Assembly (NCBI GenBank): GCA_965116865.1
Contig: OZ220727.1
Span: 558,001-622,000 of the forward strand
Source of the DNA: Aldehydirespirator sp965116865
GTDB taxonomy: Bacteria; Actinomycetota; Acidimicrobiia; Acidimicrobiales; Aldehydirespiratoraceae
Reading direction: 5' to 3'
DNA length: 64,000 bases
Shown here: positions 7,389 to 16,353 of the stretch, in pieces
Layout of the letters: each line of letters begins with the position of its first letter
Numbering within the stretch: position 1 is the stretch's first letter
Position numbers and translations under genes: made by a program
Notes under the pieces: model-generated
What the model saw: only the letters and a program-made list of their open reading frames with translations
The model's database searches: none
Told to the model about the DNA's origin: nothing

Positions 7389-10015
7389 ATGAGACGAGTG
7401 TCCGTTCTAGTCGCCATCTCTGTGACCTGCGCCTCGATCGCGGTGGCCCAGCCTGCCGCGGCATCCACCTCCCCGCCGGGGGGGGGGGGGGCTTCGTAGC
7501 GGACGCCTCACCTAGCCCGCAGCCACCTCAGCCCAACCAGGGTTCTGGACCTTCCGCTTCCGCGTCGAGCCAGCCGCGGGAGCATCTCGACCCCGCTGAC
7601 ATCTCGCCTCTGCCCTCCGGGCTGACCGGAGCCGGGTCGCCTGCTCCCCCGGGCCTGAGCGGCGCGACCCTCGCCGTGCATCAGGTCGGGGGTTTCTCTG
7701 ATGTTGCTGGGGATCGGTACTACTCGGAGGCGGTGGCCGATTTGGCTGCGTGGGGTGTGTTGGTGGGCACGGAGTGCGCTGAGGGGTTCTGCCCCGACGA
7801 GGCGATCGACCGCAAGACGATGGCGGTGTGGGTCGTGCGGATCCTGGACGACGAGGACCCGCCGCCGGTTCTTCGGTCGCGTTTCGGCGATGTGCACGCC
7901 GACAGCTTCCATGGACCGTTCATCGAGCGGATGGCCGAACTGGAAGTCACCTCAGGCTGCGGTGACGGAGCGGACTTCTGCCCGCACCGCAGCGTGACCC
8001 GCGCCGAGATGGCGGTGTTCCTGTCGAGCGCCTACAACCTGGCCGACGGCCCCGACCTGGGTTTCGCCGATGTGGGGGCGGACACCTGGTACGCCGCGGA
8101 CGTGGCTCGTCTCGCTTGGTCGGGGATCACCACAGGCTGCGGCGACGGCACCGTCTTCTGCCCTGACCGGCCCACAACCAGGGCCCAGACCGCCGCATTC
8201 CTGTGGCGCGCCGAGACCCGCTTCGGCCGGGGCAGCGATGAAGCGGACCCGCGGCCCTCTTCGGTGTCGTTGAGCGTCGGCAGCAGCGCCCGCGGCGTTG
8301 TTGACGAAGAGGGCGACGGATGCAGGTCGGTGCACTGCCGCTGGTTGCGCATCGACGCGCAAACACTCGCCCCAGGTCCGTATGCCGTGGAGTGCTGGCA
8401 CGAGGCGTTCCGCGACTTCCCCCGCGCCGCATTCGAAGCGGACACCGTTCCCGGCCTGCCAACGGAGGACGTGTGCTTCTTCGGCTTCCCCGACGTCAGG
8501 GTCTGGGCCGTCGTGGACGGCGTCAAGTCCAACGAGGTCATGTGGCCTCACGGGAGATCAGCTCCAGACCCGCCTCAGGATGATCCAGACCCGCCTCAGG
8601 ATGTACCAGTGGGCGACATGTCTAAAGGGCGAGCGCGTTGGCTGCGGGAGGATTGTCGTCTTCAGATTCCAGAATCACTGGAAGCTTGGCGGAAACGCTG
8701 CCTAGAGATCTGGGCCGCACATAATCCGCCAGATGAACAGCTCTATGATCCGTTCGATCTCTACAAGGGTCCATCCGACTACGAGAATCTAGAGTCGATA
8801 CACTCAGTGCTCAAATACCCAGACGTCAGAGCAGAGCACTTCAACGGAAAAAAATCATATGCTTTCTACCCTGCGAGATATAGGGGCGAGACGATTAGAG
8901 AGAGTTGGAATGGCGGATCGCACTCATACGCGTGTGGTGTGAAGGACTCCTTCAGTACCTACGCAGCGTACGACTTCGAAGATAGCGTCAAGTCCTCAGG
9001 TAGATACATGGTTTATGCATACTACCCAGGTGACACAGAAAGCCCGAAACTTAGGAATGATGGCCACGGAGTATTCAGCATCTTTGTCAATGAGCAAAGA
9101 CGGCATGGGTATTTGCAACATGATCAATATGGCGGCTGGAGACCAGTCAAAATGTCCGAGGATGACTATTCGATATGGTTGGGACAGGGCAGTCGAATAC
9201 GAATCAACATCGACAATGGACTTCACGACGAGGAAGGCGAGGAAAACAGTTGCGCTAATGGTACGAGAGTGGTATTCCCACCATTACTCCTAGTTAACTC
9301 GAGTCGTTACAACCTAAAGGACTTCCGACCCTTTGATCCTGTTCGAGATGCCAATCCCATCACCTTGTCACTGTTCGCAACATGTATGTCAATACCAACA
9401 AGGCCTGGAAGCACTCTAGACCGTAAACTGGGCAGGGACTACCTCATTATCAAATTGGTGGAATCCATCATAGTCGCTATCCCCCGGTATGGAATCAGTC
9501 TATATCATCCAGTTCCCGGCGTACCCGGGAGCATTGGCTTCGACTTGGGTAGCTCAATGGACGCTTTGGATGACTGGAACCGCGCGGTACGGCTCGCCAT
9601 CCGTTGCGTAGACGGCCAATATTCTTCTTCATACATATGCAAGATCCCCATTACGCTTTATTGGCTAGAGCCGTCGACAGCGATGACAGGTCTGGATGGC
9701 TCTGCGTCTGATGATTCCTTCGCTCGCGGAATAAGGGATCCCCTGCATCCACTAGGTACTAGCACTCAGTCAGCAGCAGGTTATGAATATACATACAATG
9801 GTCGACGGCACGCGTTCGGATTGGGGCATAGAGTTGGTGACTGCGATGAACGGCCATTACTTGACCAGGATGCACACGATATCTTTAGGGATGAGAATGG
9901 AATCATGTGGGTCAGAAGTGTTTGGGCGACAGCGACGTGCAAAATGGATGATGGACAAGACGGACCGCGAATCGAAGCACCGCACCGACTGCTTGGGAGA
10001 TATTGTATAGATTGA
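7389..10015 (+). CDS. SLH-repeat surface protein, frame broken at a poly-G run
   Basis: From ATG 7389 a signal peptide is encoded (MRRVSVLVAISVTC then AQPAAAS), but 14 consecutive G at 7478-7491 shift the frame and translation stops at 7499. The open continuation is in another frame up to 10015; 15 or 12 G would join them. The continuation holds three SLH-like repeats (FSDVAGDRYY, FGDVHADSFH, FADVGADTWY, each followed by a GC-x-DG..FCP-type loop and an MAVWV/MAVFL-type segment), then a module ending SNEVMWPHG, a PDPPQD linker and about 480 residues of unknown, visibly less GC-rich sequence with a possible carbohydrate-binding stretch (SGRYMVYAYYPG). Expected on the cell surface. The run may be a phase-variation switch or a sequencing error. 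Confidence 0.65.
7478..7491. repeat. G14 homopolymer
   Basis: Fourteen G in a row lie 30 codons after the ATG of an SLH surface-protein gene, right after the signal peptide. Homopolymers of this length are prone to slipped-strand mispairing, and in known phase-variable surface genes they sit in this kind of position. With 14 G the gene is out of frame; +1 or -2 restores it. Confidence 0.9.
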
Positions 10016-10044
10016 CGGCTCTCGCGTTGTCGCCTTGATGGAGC

Positions 10045-10290
10045 ATTCAGATCTGACCAAGACTTCACCAGCGCCATCACCAGATGCCGGCCGAGCCCAT
10101 GACGGCGCGCCGCCGCGCTGGTTGTCATCACCTCGGCGTCGGCCACCAGCCGCCGCGCCAGTCGCCGCGCCAGGCGTCCCTCGAAGGCTGGGCGGTCCTC
10201 CAAGAAACGCTCGCCGCAGTTGCCCCACGAGAGCCGCCGCCGCATCCACACCAGCGTCGTGTGACGTCCCGACACCTCCAGACCAGGTCG
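10045..10290 (-). pseudogene. ISL3-type transposase, N-terminal fragment
   Basis: The minus strand encodes HTTLVWMRRRL, FEGRLARRLARRLVADAEVM and RRHGLGRHLVMALVKSW, closely parallel to the start of the relic at 11727-12575 (LARRLVSDAEVM, RRHALGWHLVMALVRAW). The DDE core is absent. The two relics point away from each other and flank 10300-11720. Confidence 0.65.
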
Positions 10291-10354
10291 AACAGGCGGC
10301 GGATGTCGGCTGCGCCGAGTTGGCGGTCCGGCGGCATCGGGGTCCCGAGGTCGG

Positions 10355-10798
10355 TCATGTCGAGCGGAGGTCGACGGCCGAGAAGTGGACCCGGTGGTAG
10401 TGGCAGACCCCGGGGGCGCTGTCGCGGAGACGCTGCCCGTAGGGCGAGGACAGGTCCACCTCGGGCACCAGAGCGACGTCGACGGCAGAGCGCGTAGAGA
10501 GAACCCACTCAGGTAGCGGGTGGCTGTCGCGCTGGCACAGCGCATGGACCACCGAAGCGATCTTGGCCGCGACAGTGGCGTCGGTGCCATCGGGCAGGCC
10601 GCCTGAGAGCATCTGGGCTCTGGATTCGGGCTGGTTGTTCCAGTCCTTGATGAGCTGCACCACTGGCCAGTAGCCAGCGCCGCGGCCGCCGGGGATCGCC
10701 ATAGCGGCCGGGATCTCGCCCACGACCATGCATGGGCGGACCAGCAGCGGCCCAGCACCTCCGGTGCCGTCGCCGCGTGCGTGTGCGGGAGAGTTCAC
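10355..10798 (-). CDS. hypothetical protein, 147 residues
   Basis: Open frame from GTG 10798, or ATG 10731 if shorter. It encodes GAGYWPVVQLIKDWNNQPES and VVHALCQRDSHPLPEWVLST, an ordinary soluble composition with no signal peptide, membrane segment or recognised motif. Codon use (strong third-position GC) supports coding. It lies between two ISL3 relics and points away from the two plus-strand genes that follow. It overlaps other open frames on the same strand, so the exact limits are uncertain. Confidence 0.45.
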   Translation of the reverse strand: MNSPAHARGDGTGGAGPLLVRPCMVVGEIPAAMAIPGGRGAGYWPVVQLIKDWNNQPESRAQMLSGGLPDGTDATVAAKIASVVHALCQRDSHPLPEWVLSTRSAVDVALVPEVDLSSPYGQRLRDSAPGVCHYHRVHFSAVDLRST

Positions 10799-10916
10799 GT
10801 CATTTATTGAGACAACCTTAGCAGCAGTGTCATGTACTTGAGCGCTCTGACCGGGGGCCGCTGGGCGGATGGGAGCATCCGCGAGCTGTGGCCGGGGTGT
10901 GGCTAGCTTGGCTCAG

Positions 10917-11234
10917 ATGTTAGTGGAGTTGGCCGTGTGGCTCGCTGTGTCGGTGCTCGCGTGTGACATGGTGGTGCGCCCGGTGCTGCTTGGGGTTCAC
11001 CTCGGCCGCGAGGTGAACCCTTCTGCGGGTGAGGAGAGGCTGCCGCTGGGGCGGGCTCTGTGGCGTGCTTGTCGCCGCACCGCCGCCAGTCATGTGGCGG
11101 TCACCGTGGGCGCGGTGGTGGTCGTGGCCGTGGCTGTGGTCACGGGGCCGTGGAGCGGCCTGGTCCTCGGAGCCGGGACGTGGCTGGTGGTTCGGGCGTG
11201 GCGCCGCCCGCGAGGATCGGCCGAGGGGGTCTAA
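10917..11234 (+). CDS. small membrane protein
   Basis: Protein of 105 residues from ATG 10917. A first hydrophobic segment is MLVELAVWLAVSVLACDMVV, and a second pair lies around AVTVGAVVVVAVAVVTG and GLVLGAGTWLVV, separated by an arginine-rich loop, so two or three membrane helices are likely. The stop is 5 bases before the GTG of the Cys-rich gene. No family recognised. Both genes sit between opposed ISL3 relics and may be cargo of a former mobile unit. Confidence 0.5.
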   Translation: MLVELAVWLAVSVLACDMVVRPVLLGVHLGREVNPSAGEERLPLGRALWRACRRTAASHVAVTVGAVVVVAVAVVTGPWSGLVLGAGTWLVVRAWRRPRGSAEGV

Positions 11235-11239
11235 GAGCG

Positions 11240-11719
11240 GTGGCTGTGGTCCGGAACCTCTACCACGACATGTCGGCTCTGTGCGTCTGGTGCGAGCGGC
11301 CCCCGGGTGGCCGCGGCGTCGAGTTGGCCCGCGCCGAAGACGGCAAGAGGCGGTACCTGTGCCAGCGTTGCTTTGATGCCGGCGTGGACCCCGAGACCGC
11401 CCAGCGCCGCCGCGACTACCACACGCTCATACTCCCGTTCCCTTTCTGGTGCCGCGACGAGACCGGCTGCGCCAGCAGCCACAACCCCGACGGGCCGTGC
11501 TGGCTGTTCGAGGGCCACACCACCGACAGCGACGGGGCCCGGGTGCGCAGCTTCGCGGTCCACTTCGGCGCGGAGCGACCCCCGTGGGATGACACGGCAG
11601 TGGGGGTGGAACATCTCAGCGATCTCGGCTGCTTCGAAGGGACGGGCGGGGCGGTCAGTTGGCTGAGAGCCAATCGACCCACATGGCGGGGCCTGAGGGA
11701 GAACGGCGGCTGGTTCTAG
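11240..11719 (+). CDS. Cys-rich hypothetical protein
   Basis: Protein of about 159 residues from GTG 11240 (GAGGGGG about 10 bases upstream); ATG 11270 is an alternative. An N-terminal CVWCERPPGG...YLCQRCFDAG contains two CxxC pairs and should bind zinc. More cysteines follow (WCRDETGC, GPCWLF). The C-terminal half contains HFGAERPPWDDTAVGVEHL. Soluble, no family recognised. It directly follows a small membrane protein and is followed 7 bases later by an ISL3 relic. Confidence 0.5.
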   Translation: MAVVRNLYHDMSALCVWCERPPGGRGVELARAEDGKRRYLCQRCFDAGVDPETAQRRRDYHTLILPFPFWCRDETGCASSHNPDGPCWLFEGHTTDSDGARVRSFAVHFGAERPPWDDTAVGVEHLSDLGCFEGTGGAVSWLRANRPTWRGLRENGGWF

Positions 11720-11726
11720 CCCGTTT

Positions 11727-12575
11727 CTGACACGGCGTCTGGCCCGGCGGCTGGTCAGCGACGCCGAGGTGATGACGGTGGCGGCGGTGGCGCGCCGCCA
11801 CGCGCTGGGGTGGCATCTGGTGATGGCGCTGGTGAGGGCCTGGTCGGGGCTCGTCGCGGAGCATCGCCGCACCCGGCGCTGCCGGGTGCTGTTGGTCGAT
11901 GAGACCTCGATGCGCAAGCGCCACCGCTATGTGACGGTGATCGTCAACGGCGACACCGGCCGCAAGCCACACAAGTGGCGCAGAGGAGTCAAGGTCGTCG
12001 TCACCGACGGCTCCCGCGCCTACAAGGCGTCGGTGGAGGCCTGCCTGCCGGGCGCGCGCCATGTGCTTGACCGCTTCCATGTCATCAGGTGGTTCGCGGC
12101 GGGGCTCACCGCGGTGCGCCGAGACATCCAGCGCCGCGAGCCCCACGGCGTCACCCCGGCCTTCGATCCCGAGGTGTTCGGTGCCCGGTTCTTGCTGATG
12201 CGCAGAGGCGACCAGCTCGATGACACAGACCGGGCCCGCCTCGACGCCCTCCTGGGCGCCCACCCCCGCCCCAAAGCCGGCCGGCAGGCCCTACAGGAAC
12301 TCCACGGCCTCTACCTCGCAGACGACCACCACAGCGCCCTCGAAACGCTCGGGCGGTTCTGCGACCTCTACGAGACCGGACAGCTGCCCGAGTTCCACAA
12401 CATCGTCGACACCATCATCGCCCGCTCCGACGAGATCTTGGCCCAACACCACACCGACCGGGCCTCCAACGGACGCATCGAGGGCACCAACAACCTGCTG
12501 CAAGTCCTGCGGCGCACCGCCCACGGCTTCACCAACCCCGCCAACTTCGAGGCCCGAGGCCTGCTGACAACGTGA
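11727..12575 (+). pseudogene. ISL3-family transposase relic
   Basis: The DDE_Tnp_ISL3 core is recognisable: LLVDETSMRKRH (first Asp), VVVTDGSRAYKASVEACLPG (second Asp), HVLDRFHVIRWF, and RIEGTNNLLQVLRRTAHGF (Glu). The N-terminal zinc-finger part is missing (homology begins at about 11727 in FLTRRLARRL without a start codon), and between NGDTGR and KWRRGVKVV the usual stretch of some 20-30 residues is deleted. It is therefore inactive despite a long open frame from ATG 11769. Confidence 0.75.
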
Positions 12576-12638
12576 CCAGCCCACCGGTGCCAGCAACCCC
12601 TCATCCCACGTTTACGCGAAGGGCCATCAAGGAACCCT

Positions 12639-14227
12639 ATGACGCGTGAGGAATCGTCACAAATGAATGGGACTATGGGAATGACAAGGGTGATGCAGTG
12701 GGTCGCAATTCTTGCGATGGCAGCAGCGATGGCTGTCGTTTCTGTGTTAGCGGCGGGTTCTGTTTGGGCGCAGTCCGGGGGCTTCTTCGATGTTGCTGGG
12801 GATCGGTACTACTCGCAGGCGGTGGCTGATCTGGCTGCGTGGGGTGTGTTGGCGGGCACAGAGTGCGGTGAGCGGTTCTGCCCTGACCGGGAGATCGACC
12901 GGAAGACGATGGCGGTGTGGATCGTGCGGATCCTTGATGGCGAGGATCCGCCACCGGTTGCTCGGTCGCGTTTCGGCGATGTGGACGCTGACAGTTTCTA
13001 TGGGCCGTTCATCGAGCGGATGGCGGAGCTCGGAGTCACCTTAGGATGCGGTGACGGAGCGGACTTCTGCCCGCACGGCAGCGTGACCCGCGCCCAGATG
13101 GCGGTGTTCCTGTCAAGGGCTTACGACTTGGCCGACGGCCCTGCCACGGGCTTCGCGGACGTGGCCGCGGATGCTTGGTACGCTGCGGATGTGGCTCGTC
13201 TCGCTTGGTCAGGGATCACCACAGGCTGCGACGACGGCACCGTCTTCTGCCCGGACCGGCCCACAACCAGGGCCCAGACCGCCACATTCCTGTGGCGCGC
13301 CGAGAACCGCTCCAGCCAGGGCAACGAGGATCTCGGTGGCGAGGACGGATCGAACGGAGACGCCCCCGCCGCGCAGTTCGATATCGGAAACGTCACGGTC
13401 GAGGTGTACCTGTGCGCCCGAGGTGGAGCGCTCCGACCGGTCCGGAGGTGGTCACCGACTACGACGTCAACTACCGGCTTGCCGGCACTGATGCGTGGAG
13501 CGAATGGCGACCCGAGGATGTCAGCCTGCGGCTTTCGGCGACGATCACGGGACTCACCAACGGGGTCCGTTACGAGGTCGTGGTGTGGGCGCACAACGAA
13601 CACGCCGGCAGTCCGTACTCGCGCCCAATGTTCGGAACGCCCCAGCAACGGTCCACGCAGCAATCGACCCGTGAAATCTCTCCGACATTCCATGGACCTA
13701 GTGCACACACTTGGTTCACCAATAGCCATGACAGCCGCTATCGCTATACCTGTCCGACCGATGATCCGCCCAACATGCTTGCTTGGGCAGTGTGGAGTTG
13801 GGACGACACGCCCAGCGGCAACTATCGGATCCAGGTGTATGTCCCGCCGCTGGAGGCGACCGCGATCGTCGCCTACCGGATCGGTTCCGGCTCCACCGGC
13901 TTGATTGGCGATCCCGTCAGGCTCAACCAGTTCGAGCACAGGGGCACTTGGGCGACCATCGCCGAGGGACATTACGCGGGGGGCCGCCTATGGGTGGAGT
14001 TGGGCGACAAGCTCTCCGACCCGGGCGGCCCGGACAACAGCTGGTGCACCCGGCGCTGGGGTGGAGACCGCAGCATCGGTGCAGCCAACGCCCGCCTGGT
14101 CCGTTTGTCCGGTGACGGGCACACCCCAACGGCCACCATCCCTACGCCTGAAGGCCGGGATGGCCGAGGCTGGGTCGCGAACCCGACCGGAGCAGTGGAG
14201 AGCAAGGTCACTTGGCCCCACGGGTGA
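12639..14227 (+). pseudogene. SLH-repeat surface protein with Fn3-like domain, frameshifted
   Basis: From ATG 12639 (or 12681) a signal peptide (VAILAMAAAMAVVSVLAAG ending WAQS) and three SLH-like repeats are encoded, very similar to those of the protein at 7389-10015. Near 13410-13435 the frame is lost: the continuation, an Fn3-like domain (VVTDYDVNYRLAGT, TITGLTNGVRYEVVVWAHN) and a further beta-rich module ending SKVTWPHG, is in another frame up to 14227. One inserted base (or two deleted) would restore about 529 residues. No homopolymer is present at this break, so it is more likely a mutation or assembly error than a switch. Predicted secreted and wall-associated if repaired. Confidence 0.7.
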
Positions 14228-14230
14228 ACA

Positions 14231-14346
14231 AGCGGCCGCATCGAAGATGATGAGCCGTCCGGATGGCGGCGTCGGGTCTCCCGAGGGGTACGGAACCGGC
14301 CGGATTGCCGATAGACGGGGGCCGGCAGCGACTGCGGGAGGATCCC
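14231..14346 (+). promoter_or_regulatory. 5' region of the racemase-type gene, reused elsewhere
   Basis: About 115 bases upstream of the ATG at 14347, ending in the ribosome binding site GGGAGG (14337-14342). Nearly the same sequence occurs at 5080-5193, and its last part occurs at about 1388-1426. No clear -10/-35 pair stands out. Because the segment moves as a unit with the start codon, it probably marks a recombination seam rather than a regulatory cassette. Confidence 0.5.
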
Positions 14347-15486
14347 ATGGGGCCGTTGACAGGAGTCCGGGTGATCGAGATCGCCGGCATCGGGCCCGGC
14401 CCGTTCTGCGCCATGATGCTGGCCGACATGGGCGCCGACGTCGTTCGGGTCGATCGGGCCTCCGCAGTGCGCGGCGGCGACCCCGATCACCCGCCGCGCG
14501 ACCTTCTCAACCGGGGCAGGCGTTCAGTGGGCATCGACCTCAAGTCTCCCGAGGGGGTCGAGGCCGTGCTGTCGCTCGCGGAGGGCGCCGACGGGCTGCT
14601 GGAGGGGTTTCGTCCCGGCGTGGTCGAGCGCCTCGGGATCGGGCCCGAAGACTGCTTGAACCGCAACCCGCGCCTGGTCTACGGCCGGATGACCGGATGG
14701 GGCCAGGGCGGCCCCTACGCCTCCGCCGCCGGCCATGACCTGAACTACATCGCGCTGGCCGGCGCGCTTCACGGCATCGGCCGCCAGGGCGAGGCCCCGG
14801 TGCCGCCGCTCAACCTGGTGGGCGACTTCGGCGGCGGCATGTACCTCGCCTACGGAATGGTGTGCGCCATGCTCGAGGCACGCGCCTCGGGGCAGGGCCA
14901 AGTCGTGGACGCGGCCATAGTGGACGGGGCCGCGTCGCTGATGACCGCCTTCTTCGGCATGGCCGGCTCGGGCTTCTGGAGCGACGAGCGGGGCACCAAC
15001 ATGCTCGACACCGGCGCCCACTTCTACAACGTGTACGAGACCGCCGACGGCCGCTACATCTCGCTGGGACCGATCGAGCCCCAGTTCTACGCAGAACTGC
15101 GGGAGCGGCTCGGACTGCACGGCCCCGAGTGGGACCCGCAGATGGACCGGTCGCGCTGGCCCGAACTCAAGGAGAAGCTCGCAGCGGTGGTCGCGCAGCG
15201 CACCCGCGACGAGTGGTGCGACCTGCTCGAGGGCACCGACGCCTGCTTCGCGCCCGTGCTGTCGCCCGCCGAGGCCCCCGAGCACGCACACAACCGCTCC
15301 AGAGGGACCTTCACCGAAGTGGCCGGAGTCGTCCAGCCCCGACCGGCGCCGCGTTTCAGCCGCACGCCGGGAGCGATCCGCCGCCCGCCGCCCCACCCCG
15401 GCCAGCACACCGGCGAGATCCTGGCCGAGCTGGGCTTCGACGCCGACGAGACTGCTTCCTTGCGCGCCCGCGGTGCTGTGGCCTGA
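14347..15486 (+). CDS. alpha-methylacyl-CoA racemase-type CoA enzyme (CaiB/BaiF family)
   Basis: Protein of 379 residues, normal length for the family. It begins GPLTGVRVIEIAGIGPGPF and carries the racemase-type signatures GHDLNYIALAGALH and NLVGDFGGG. By comparison with the mycobacterial enzyme the catalytic residues correspond to His130 (GHD), Asp160 (GDFGGG) and Glu244 (GPIEPQF). These enzymes epimerise 2-methyl-branched acyl-CoA thioesters so that beta-oxidation can proceed; class III CoA transferases share the fold, so a transferase activity is an alternative. Start ATG 14347 has a GGGAGG site 5 bases upstream. The 5' end exists in two or more partial copies elsewhere in the window. Confidence 0.85.
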   Translation: MGPLTGVRVIEIAGIGPGPFCAMMLADMGADVVRVDRASAVRGGDPDHPPRDLLNRGRRSVGIDLKSPEGVEAVLSLAEGADGLLEGFRPGVVERLGIGPEDCLNRNPRLVYGRMTGWGQGGPYASAAGHDLNYIALAGALHGIGRQGEAPVPPLNLVGDFGGGMYLAYGMVCAMLEARASGQGQVVDAAIVDGAASLMTAFFGMAGSGFWSDERGTNMLDTGAHFYNVYETADGRYISLGPIEPQFYAELRERLGLHGPEWDPQMDRSRWPELKEKLAAVVAQRTRDEWCDLLEGTDACFAPVLSPAEAPEHAHNRSRGTFTEVAGVVQPRPAPRFSRTPGAIRRPPPHPGQHTGEILAELGFDADETASLRARGAVA

Positions 15487-15496
15487 TGGCGGCAAG

Positions 15497-15892
15497 ATGA
15501 GCACACCGAGCCTGGTGGCGGCGTCGACGGTCGCCGGCCTCCACGACTGGTTCTCGTGGGTGGTTATCCTCGCCAACGCTCTGGCCGGTTCGTGGGCTCT
15601 GGCGGCCCACCGCCGCCCGGCTCTGCGCTTCCGCGCTCTGTGGATCGTCACGGCGGTCGCGCAGGGCACCGTCTTCGTGCAGGCCGGGCTCGGCAGCTGG
15701 CTCATGGCCCGTGAGGACCGCGCCGCCGGCGACCTGCACGCTTTGTACGGGTTCTCGGCTCTGGTCGCCGTCGGCATTGCATACAGCTACCGGCAGCAGA
15801 TGCGCAGCCGTTTGCATGTGCTCTACGGCTGCACGGGCCTGTTCCTCATGGGACTGGGGATACGTGCCGTGATCCTCGACTCCTTGCCCTGA
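15497..15892 (+). CDS. integral membrane protein, four helices
   Basis: Protein of 131 residues from ATG 15497 (an upstream GTG at 15473 would overlap the racemase gene). Four hydrophobic stretches are seen: around FSWVVILANALAGSWALAA, ALWIVTAVAQGTVFVQAGL, LYGFSALVAVGIAYSY and LYGCTGLFLMGLGIRAVIL. The arrangement is known from uncharacterised actinobacterial membrane proteins; no catalytic motif. It starts 11 bases after the racemase stop, so co-transcription is likely. A 61-base tandem array begins 25 bases after its stop. Confidence 0.7.
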   Translation: MSTPSLVAASTVAGLHDWFSWVVILANALAGSWALAAHRRPALRFRALWIVTAVAQGTVFVQAGLGSWLMAREDRAAGDLHALYGFSALVAVGIAYSYRQQMRSRLHVLYGCTGLFLMGLGIRAVILDSLP

Positions 15893-15916
15893 GCGCAGCC
15901 GCGGCCCGCCAGGAGC

Positions 15917-16307
15917 GGGCCATGCGCACGCGAGCGCGGTTGCCGGGCCGGGGCCGCCGCCGGGTGGTTGGCATCGCGGGCCATGCGCACGCGAGCGCGG
16001 TTGCCGGGCCGGGGCCGCCGCCGGGTGGTTGGCATCGCGGGCCATGCGCACGCGAGCGCGGTTGCCGGGCCGGGGCCGCCGCCGGGTGGTTGGCATCGCG
16101 GGCCATGCGCACGCGAGCGCGGTTGCCGGGCCGGGGCCGCCGCCGGGTGGTTGGCATCGCGGGCCATGCGCACGCGAGCGCGGTTGCCGGGCCGGGGCCG
16201 CCGCCGGGTGGTTGGCATCGCGGGCCATGCGCACGCGAGCGCGGTTGCCGGGCCGGGGCCGCCGCCGGGTGGTTGGCATCGCGGGCCATGCGCACGCGAG
16301 CGCGGTT
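15917..16307. repeat. 61-base tandem array, six full copies and a partial one
   Basis: Copies begin at 15917, 15978, 16039, 16100, 16161, 16222 and 16283; the full ones are essentially identical and the last breaks off after about 25 bases. Each unit starts GGGCCATGCGCACGCGAGCG. The array ends 47 bases before the pckA start codon, so copy number changes the distance between any upstream promoter and pckA. Because 61 is not a multiple of three and the units lack stops in several frames, long spurious open frames run through it. Confidence 0.95.
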
Positions 16308-16353
16308 CGCCGGATACTGTCGTGCGCCGCAACGACGGCCCAACGGAGGCGAC

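Noticed and set aside
15922..16353. N-terminal extension of PckA by about 144 residues
   Set aside because: The open frame runs through the 61-base array, which is open in several frames on both strands. A ribosome binding site and normal protein length place the start at 16354.
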